A DNA stretch of 64,000 nt from Calidifontibacter indicus (GTDB lineage Bacteria > Actinomycetota > Actinomycetes > Actinomycetales > Dermatophilaceae), in contig NZ_QTUA01000001.1 of NCBI RefSeq assembly GCF_003386865.1, positions 1,426,001 through 1,490,000 on the forward strand. Direction: 5' to 3'. A program made the position numbers and the translations under genes. Below the pieces are notes generated by a model that saw only the letters and a list, made by a program, of their open reading frames with translations, was not told where the DNA came from and searched no databases. Shown one piece after another: positions 56,215 to 64,000 of the stretch (position 1 is the stretch's first letter; each line of letters opens with the position of its first letter).

Positions 56215-57288
56215 ATGTCGTTCAGTGATCGGGTCGACCGGCTCCAGCGCCGCCACCCGGTGCTGGGTTTCCCGATCGCGGTCGGCTACAAGTTCTTCGA
56301 CGATCTGGGTGCGTATCTCGCTGCGCTGCTGACCTACTACCTGTTCCTGTCGATCGTGCCGGTGCTGCTGCTCGTGTCGACCGTGCTGAGCTGGGTGCTG
56401 CGCGGCCACCCCGACTGGCAGCAGTGGCTGATCGACTCGGCCTTGGGTGAGTTTCCGGTGATCGGTGACCAGTTGAAAGCGCCGGGGGCACTCGACGGCG
56501 GTGTCGGCGCGGTGGTCATCGGTGTGCTGGGTGCGCTCTACGGAGCGCTCGGCGCGGCGCAGGCGTTCCAGTACGCCGCCAACATCGTCTGGCAGGTGCC
56601 CCGCAACAGTCGGCCCAATCCGTTTGCGGCGCGCGGGCGTTCGATCGTGCTGCTGCTGACCGTCGGTGCCGGACTGCTGTTGACGACGATCGCCGGAGTC
56701 GTGGTGCAGCGGTACATCTCCGGCACGCCGGCGACCGTCGCGATCCACGTCCTCGGGGTGGTGCTCGCGTTCGCGGTCTTCCTCGCCGCCTTCAGCATGG
56801 GCACCGCCGCCAACCTGAAGCTGGCCGACCTGTGGGTTGGTGCGCTCGTCATGGCGGTGGGCTGGGAGGTGCTGAAGGTCTATGGCGCCAGCTACGTCAA
56901 CACCGTCATCAAGCACGCGTCGGCGATCAACGGCATCTTCGCGTTCGTGCTCGGCATCTTCGCCTTCATCTACGTGGCCGCGGTTCTCGCGGTGGTGTCG
57001 ATGGAGATCGATGTCGTGCTGCGTCGCAAGCTCTATCCGCGGGCGCTGCTCACGCCGTTCACCGACGACGTCGATCTCACGGCCGGCGACGAGCGGGCCT
57101 ACGCCGGTCAGGCGAAATCGATGCGCGCCAAGGGTTTCCAGGAGATCGAGGTGTCGTTCGAGCCTCCGACCGAGGAGGAATTGCGCGAAGGGGAGACGCG
57201 TCCGATGCCGTTCGGTCGAGAGCGTCCGGACGCGGGGATGCCGTCGGCCACGATCCCAGGATCCGAGACGGACGAGATCGATGGGTGA
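56215..57288 (+). CDS. YihY/BrkB family membrane protein
   Basis: 357 residues with six membrane segments in the first 280, starting GYKFFDDLGAYLAALLTYYLFLSIVP, then a 75-residue acidic cytoplasmic tail. The family (once called RNase BN) has no proven biochemical role. ATG lies six bases after TAGGTT (56203-56208), so probably leaderless; divergent from the Thr-rich protein gene. Confidence 0.9.
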   Translation: MSFSDRVDRLQRRHPVLGFPIAVGYKFFDDLGAYLAALLTYYLFLSIVPVLLLVSTVLSWVLRGHPDWQQWLIDSALGEFPVIGDQLKAPGALDGGVGAVVIGVLGALYGALGAAQAFQYAANIVWQVPRNSRPNPFAARGRSIVLLLTVGAGLLLTTIAGVVVQRYISGTPATVAIHVLGVVLAFAVFLAAFSMGTAANLKLADLWVGALVMAVGWEVLKVYGASYVNTVIKHASAINGIFAFVLGIFAFIYVAAVLAVVSMEIDVVLRRKLYPRALLTPFTDDVDLTAGDERAYAGQAKSMRAKGFQEIEVSFEPPTEEELREGETRPMPFGRERPDAGMPSATIPGSETDEIDG

Positions 57289-57655
57289 GCTGCAGCCGCT
57301 CGTTGTTACTTGCAGGCTCCTTCGGCGTTCGTCCGGGCGCTCCTTCGTCGCTGCCCGCACGAGCCGTCCCGCCTGCGTGGGCCTTGCGCTGCCTCTTCTG
57401 CAGCCTCCTTCGGCGTTGAGCCCCGTAGCAGTCACTTCGTTCCTGCTACGGGGCTCAGCCGTCCCGGCTGCGTGAGCCTTGGTCTGTGGTCCAGTGACTG
57501 CCACCACCGGCATTGACAAGCATTCGTTGGTCACCGAGTCGAAACCCGATGATTCCCAACGGGATTTGATCCACAGCCCACCCGGGCGGTGCCGGTTCTC
57601 CACGGTTCGTCTGCGACTGATGGTGGTTGTCGGTGGTCGCACATATGTTTGATTC
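57289..57655. other. 367-bp non-coding region with hairpin repeats and the HNH promoter
   Basis: Holds two tandem hairpin elements (57311-57481, separate entry). The rest (57482-57655) shows no gene; TATGTT at 57644-57649 ends six bases before the HNH start. No other structure seen. Confidence 0.6.
57311..57481. repeat. two tandem copies of a structured repeat
   Basis: Unit 1 57311-57386, unit 2 57399-57481. Both begin TGCAG-C-CTCCTTCGGCGTT-like (18 of 19 bases equal) and end AGCCGTCCCG-N-CTGCGTG-N-GCCTTG (23 of 25). The central parts differ in sequence but each folds: unit 1 arms CGTCCGGGC/GCCCGCACG (8 of 9 pair), unit 2 a perfect 15-bp stem (57417-57431 with 57443-57457). Both loops contain CTTCGT. 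Confidence 0.75.
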
Positions 57656-59496
57656 ATGACCACTAGTTACGAGATCGACGAGCCCCTGAGCGAGGTCGAA
57701 CTCGAGCTGCTCGAATCGGTGTTGAGTCGCAAGACGTATCGGGTGCGGCCGGTCATCACCGAACACTCCTCACCCACCGACATGCTGGCCGCGGCAGCCC
57801 AGTTGTGTCGGGACGCGTTCGCCAAGATCGACACCGACACCATCCGCGCCACCGACAGTCCCTCCGGCGACGGTGCGCGCCTCAGCGACGGGCACCCGTT
57901 GAGCCGGCTCTCCTCGGTGGAGGAGTTGCGGTCGTTGGAGGAGACGATCCGCGCGGCCGCGGTGACGGGGTCGGTGGTGCAAGGTGCTGCGGCGATCGCG
58001 ATGGCGAGGTATGCCGCGATCGACCGGGAGGTGATCGACTCCGACACCGGGTTCGCGGTGCCGGTGGAACGGCCGCTCGGGCATCGGGCCGACTTCGCGG
58101 ACACCGATTTGGCCGCCGCCTGCCAACTCGCACCACGCACCGCTTCCACCCGGTTGAGTGCCGCGGTGACGGCGTGTACGAAGACCCCGCGGTTGGTCGA
58201 GGCGGCGGTTGCGGGGGGGGGGGGGTGCCGTTCTGGAAGGTGAGCCTCGTTGCGTCCGAACTCGCCGACGCCACCACCACGACGGCGGCGATGGTCGAGG
58301 CCGAGTTGTTGGGGTCGCGTGGATTCGGTTCGTGGGGGTTCCAGAAACTGAAGTCGACCGTGCGGGCACTGGTGACCCGGTGGGAAGCCGACGCCGCCAA
58401 ACAATCGAAGAAGCGGACGGCACGGGAAGCGACCGGGGTCTGGGCCGACGCCTCCGACATCCCCGGACTGTCCGAACTGCGTGCGGTGGGTCCGGCGGAT
58501 CAGATCGCGAAGATCCACGCCGCGCTCGACCAACTGGCCGACACCTGGCGTAAACACCCCGAACAACACGCGGAAGCGCACCCCGAGCACTACCCGCAGG
58601 ATCCGCAGCAAGGTTCGGAGCAGGGTTCGGAGGCAGGTGCAGCGTTCAAGCCGACGGTCAAGCCGACGTTGGGTCAGCTGCGACTTGACGCGTTGTGCGA
58701 CCTGGTCACCCAAGGCTGCGACATCGGGGTCCACCTCGTCATCCACGTCCCCTTCGAACGCACCAACGCCACCAGCGATAACCACGACGGCAGCAGCGAC
58801 TGCAGCAACAACGACAGTCGCAACAACGAGAGCCGCAACAACGGCAGTGCTGGTGGTGCGGACGGTCGTGGTACCAGCGGCGCCGCGAGTAGCACGGAGG
58901 CGCGGGCAGCCGAGGCCTGTGACGACAATCGTCGACGCACGGACACTGCGGGCCCTCCCGAAAACAGCTGGGCCACAGACGAATCAGACGAACCGCCCGG
59001 CTCGACCAGACCGCCAGGTGGTGACGCTCGTGGGAGCACCCGCACCGACTGGGCCGAGATCCCCGGCATCGGGTTGGTCGCTCCGGACACTGTCGATGCG
59101 TTGGTCGAACGGTTCGGCTGCCGCCTGACCCGCGTGTCGTTCGACGCCGACACCGGCATCACCGCAGAAACATCGTCGGCACGCTACGAACCACCACCGA
59201 AGGTCCGGGAGTTCGTCCAATTGAGGGACCAGTCATGCCGGTTCCCAGGATGCAGCCGCTCCGCGATCCGTTGCGACGAAGACCACGTCGATGAATGGCC
59301 CACCGGCGACACCAAAGGCGCCAACCTCGCCGCGATGTGCCGACACCACCACGACGCCAAAACCAAAGGCCACTGGGACGTCGAGATGACCGACGACGGC
59401 ATCTGCACCTGGATCAGCCGCACCGGCCGCCGCTACGTCACCTACCCCGACACCGACACCGGCCGATGTAGCAATCCGCCCGACCCGCCGGCGTGA
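57656..59496 (+). pseudogene. DUF222-HNH endonuclease (13E12 family), frame broken at a run of 13 G
   Basis: Full-length product would be about 612 residues: N-terminal DUF222 helical region (about 1-360), a Ser/Asn-rich linker with three 15-bp tandem repeats coding (S/R)NN(D/E/G)S, and a C-terminal HNH nuclease domain with CRFPGC, CDEDHVDEW and CRHHHDAKTK (zinc- and metal-binding residues intact). The first frame reads 57656-58243 and stops soon after a tract of 13 G at 58213-58225; the second frame continues to 59496. With 11 or 14 G the frames would join. Either a phase-variable gene in the OFF state, a recent pseudogene, or a sequencing slip. DUF222-HNH proteins are multicopy in Actinobacteria (REP13E12 of mycobacteria). 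Confidence 0.85.
58213..58225 (+). repeat. poly-G tract (13 bases)
   Basis: Longest mononucleotide run noticed in the window, lying in the DUF222 part of the HNH gene exactly where the frame breaks. Slipped-strand length change by -2 or +1 restores the frame. Confidence 0.95.
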
Positions 59497-59546
59497 CACT
59501 GCCGGTGGCGGCCCAACCCAGGAACGCCGACCCAGCCGACGGTGAA

Positions 59547-60188
59547 TTACGCGGATTGCGTTGTGCTGGAACGCAGGTCGTGCCAGGCCACGCCGATCTC
59601 GTGCAGCAGCTCGCGCAGCGCGGGCAGGCTCACCCCGACGACGTTGTGGTAGTCGCCCTCGATGCTGGTGACGAACGGACCACCGAGTCCGTCGACCGTG
59701 AACGCACCTGCCACCCAGAGCGGTTCGCCGGTCGCGACGTACTCTTCGATCTCCTCGTCGTCGATGTCGGCGAAGTGCACGACCGTGCTGGCCGTGACGC
59801 CGAAGGTCGCGCCGGTGCCTTCGTCACGGTTGTCGATGAGCCAGTGGCCGGAGTGCAGCACCCCCGACTTGCCGCGCATGCGCTGCCACCGGGCCGTCGC
59901 GTCAGCAACATCGGCGGGCTTGCCGTACGCCGCACCCTCGAACTCCAGGACGCTGTCGCAGCCGAGCACGAGTGCGTCGTCCGACTCGTCGCGGGACGCG
60001 ACGTCCTCACACTTCGCGCGAGCCAGTACCAGCGCGACATCGGCCGGTTCGAGGATGCCGTAGCGCTGTTCGGCCTCGCGAGTCGCTGCCGGTTCGTCGA
60101 CCCCCGACACGATCACTTCAGGCTGAACTCCGGCGGAGCGCAGGGTCGCGAGGCGGGCGGGGGAGGCGGAGGCGAGCACGAAACGCAC
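59547..60188 (-). CDS. maf: Maf family nucleoside-triphosphate pyrophosphatase
   Basis: 213 residues. SASPARLATLRSAG is the Maf signature at the N-terminus; the active-site region LVLGCDSVLEFEGAAYGKP is near residue 75 and HSGHWLID follows. Maf enzymes hydrolyse non-canonical or modified NTPs. Start at GTG 60188, seven bases after TACGGT on the minus strand; GTG 60197 overlaps that box. In many Actinobacteria maf lies near acyl-CoA carboxylase genes, as here. Confidence 0.92.
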   Translation of the reverse strand: MRFVLASASPARLATLRSAGVQPEVIVSGVDEPAATREAEQRYGILEPADVALVLARAKCEDVASRDESDDALVLGCDSVLEFEGAAYGKPADVADATARWQRMRGKSGVLHSGHWLIDNRDEGTGATFGVTASTVVHFADIDDEEIEEYVATGEPLWVAGAFTVDGLGGPFVTSIEGDYHNVVGVSLPALRELLHEIGVAWHDLRSSTTQSA

Positions 60189-60335
60189 GGAGTACACCGT
60201 ACGGCACCGGGCTCGATCGACCGGCCCGCGTCCGGAGCGGCGGGATGTGCGAGGTCGTCTCAGGATCCACCCGCTGCTCGAACCGACCGACCCTCGTGCT
60301 GGGTATGGCCGACCACCCCTGACCCGACGTGGCTG

Positions 60336-62128
<1,793 letters not shown>

Positions 62129-62132
<4 letters not shown>

Positions 62133-63958
62133 TGGGACATCACCTCGTCGTGCTCGCCGCTCTGGTCACCGTCCGGCTCATCGGTCGAGCCGCTCGCCGC
62201 GAACCGACTCGCCTGCAGCCGGAACATTGCGGCGTATTCGCCTCCCGCACTGAGCAACTCGTCGTGCGAGCTGTCCTCCTCGACACCGTTCGGGCCGAGC
62301 ACGACGATGCGGTCGGCGTGCCGCACGCTGGAGAGCCGGTGGCTGACCAGGATCGTCGTCATGCCGCGGGTGCTCTCCAGGAAGCGCTCGAAAATCTCGG
62401 CCTCGACCCGCACGTCGAGCGCGGCCGTGGGCTCGTCGAGCACCAGCACTCCGGCGCCGGCCGCGACCGCGGCGAACGCCCGGGCGAGCGCCACTCGCTG
62501 CCACTGGCCCCCGGACAGATCGGTGCCGCCGTCGTAACCGGGGTCGAGGGGAGTGTCGAGCGAACCCACGCGGTCATGGACGTCGGACGCGGCGGCGGCC
62601 CGGAGGGCCGCGTAGGCGTCGTCGTCGCTGGCGTCGGGCACCCCGAGCAGCACGTTCTCGCGCAGCGACAGGTGATAGCGCACGAAGTCCTGGAAGATCA
62701 CGGCCACGCGACGACGCGCGGCGTCATCGGCGAACGGGTCACGTCCGTCGACCCGCAGCGTGCCACTGCTCGACGGGTAGAGGCCGGCCAGCAGCTTGAT
62801 GAGCGTCGACTTCCCGACGCCGTTCACCCCGACGACGGCGACCGACTGGCCTGCCGGAATGTGCAGCGAAAGGTGTTGGAAGACGGGCGTTTCCCGACCG
62901 GGGTAGGCGAAACTCACATCATCGACGCAGATCTCGGCGGCTCGCCCCGAGTCGGTCGGCGGCCCGGCGATGGCAACGGGCGGCGAAGCGACCTGGGACT
63001 CGAGGTCGTGCACGGCCTCGGCGAACAGGCGCGCCCGTGTCGCCTGTGACGAGGTGTCGCCGAGCGGCCCGAAGGCCGACATCGCACCGACGGCCTGCAA
63101 TGCCGCGACGAGCACGGCCGTCGACACCGTGCCCTGCCATGCGTCGAAGACCAGCCGGCCGACGGCCGCGCCCGTGCCGACGACCATCACCACGGACGTC
63201 GCCAGGGCCGGCCGCAGCGCCTTGTTGCGGCGGTTCTCGATGCCGAGTTGGGCTGCCCGCCAGATGGTCTCGTGCCACCGCAGCAGGTGATCGGTGAGTG
63301 CGAACAGGCGCACCTCCTTGCCGACCGACTTCTCCAGGAGCAGACGTTGCAGGTAGTGCGCCCGGCGCCCTTGATGGGAGGCGTTGTCGAGCAGGTCGCG
63401 CTGCAACTGCGTGAGGTACGCGGTGAAGGCCCGACCCGAGACCCACTGGAGCAGCAGGAGCACGGCGGCGGCGAGCCACGACCAGCGTCCGAGGATCAGC
63501 AGTGCGGCAATTCCGGTGGTGCGCAGGTAGATCGAGCGCCATGCCTCGCCGATGCAGGTGAGTCCGAACTGGCCGCGAACGTCGCCGAGCGCCCCGGCAA
63601 GTCGTCCGGAGGCCTCGGCGTCCTCGAGGTGAGCGATGCCGTGCGGGGCGTTCGCCACGGCGGCGAGGCGAGCGTGTTGGCCGCGGGTGACCGCTGCCTG
63701 GTGCGCTTCGCCCACCCAGGCGAGCACATTGACCGCGACGGGCTGGACGAGCATCGCGGCCACGGTTGCGACGAGCCAGCCGTGGACGTCGCTGTGGTCG
63801 CCGCCGAGCGCGGCGACCAGGCGGGCGCTCGCCCACATCGTGACGTACGTCGACACCCCGATGACGACCACGAGGATCCAGCCGAACACCGTCGCCGCGG
63901 CGGAGGCCCGCCACATCGATCTCCAGAAGATGCGTTCGCGACGCCAGACGTTTCCCAC
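62129..63958 (-). CDS. ABC exporter half-transporter (TMD-NBD), first gene
   Basis: 609 residues: six membrane helices (to about 300), then an NBD with Walker A GVNGVGKST, signature LSGGQWQR, Walker B VLVLDEPTAALD and H-loop LVSHRLS. The Gln-loop reads IFQDFVRYHLSL. It has no N-terminal C39 peptidase domain. Start at GTG 63958: TATTGT (63966-63971) ends seven bases upstream on the minus strand; GTG 63967 lies in that box. First gene of a two-gene operon. Confidence 0.9.
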
Positions 63959-64000
63959 GGCGAGCACAATAGGACGGGCTCTACTTCGATCACCACGCCT

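Noticed and set aside
57805-59496. Separate gene beginning inside the DUF222 region
   Set aside because: Its first 130 codons are an out-of-frame reading of the DUF222 start; only the part after the G tract is real, so it is one broken gene.

Overview
This window is one continuous piece of a high-GC actinobacterial chromosome. The strong G/C third-position bias opens long false frames on the wrong strand. Gene families point the same way: a BMP-type nucleoside ABC importer beside cdd/deoA/add, LpdA quinone reductase, an AccA3-type biotinylated carboxylase subunit, an MgtA-like mannosyltransferase, a cutinase, a DUF222-HNH (13E12) protein, a one-transmembrane Ser/Thr kinase and a single-subunit cytochrome b SdhCAB. 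I infer a member of Actinomycetota, perhaps Micrococcales; the genus cannot be fixed by reading. No tRNA, rRNA, CRISPR array, insertion sequence or prophage was seen.

Layout. 1-4.5 kb: end of an exopolysaccharide cluster (three GT4 glycosyltransferases, one membrane O-acyltransferase, translationally coupled). 4.5-10.5 kb: HAD phosphatase, trpS with a 2'-5' RNA ligase-like gene, sdhCAB and a strong terminator. 10.5-14.7 kb: MgtA-like mannosyltransferase opposite manC (GDP-mannose supply), methyltransferase, pyrD. 14.7-20.6 kb: orphan histidine kinase, secreted cutinase, a methylmalonyl-CoA mutase catalytic subunit without its cobalamin domain, a secreted RNase Sa-like nuclease with its barstar-like inhibitor, an M20 amidohydrolase. 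20.6-29.9 kb: nucleoside uptake and breakdown (BMP lipoprotein, ATPase, two permeases, cytidine deaminase, thymidine phosphorylase, cupin, adenosine deaminase). 29.9-37.7 kb: RDD and SpoIIM membrane proteins opposite a DUF58-MoxR-DUF4350-DUF4129 set, a repeat-rich membrane protein and a nucleoside-kinase-like ATPase. 37.8-43.2 kb: deoC, PH-like membrane protein, phosphosugar mutase, purine nucleoside phosphorylase, lpdA. 43.2-47.3 kb: two tiny membrane proteins (one behind a BlaI/CopY-like double operator), a TetR regulator, the acyl-CoA carboxylase alpha subunit and an aldo/keto reductase. 47.4-52.7 kb: Ser/Thr kinase, secreted anchored protein, vWA protein, MoxR-type AAA ATPase, MerR regulator. 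52.7-57.3 kb: acyl-CoA dehydrogenase, carboxylase beta subunit, Thr-rich membrane protein, YihY family protein. 57.3-59.5 kb: tandem hairpin repeats and a DUF222-HNH gene broken at a run of 13 G. 59.5-64 kb: maf and two coupled ABC exporter half-transporters.

How it fits together. Much of the window is a salvage route: nucleosides are imported, deaminated or phosphorolysed, and the (deoxy)ribose phosphates pass through the phosphosugar mutase and DeoC into central metabolism. A second theme is acyl-CoA metabolism (AcdH, AccD, AccA, mutase subunit). From memory, the order trpS-sdh-cdd-deoA-add-pmm-pnp-lpdA-accA-maf/accD-acd resembles Mycobacterium tuberculosis around Rv3274c-Rv3336c, so most of this is conserved backbone. 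The accessory or odd parts are the RNase/barstar pair, the kinase-vWA-MoxR set, the small membrane genes at 43.2-43.7 kb and the poly-G HNH locus.

Transcription starts. At many loci a TAnnnT-like -10 box lies 6-7 bases before the start codon, which suggests widespread leaderless mRNAs. I used this pattern to choose several starts.
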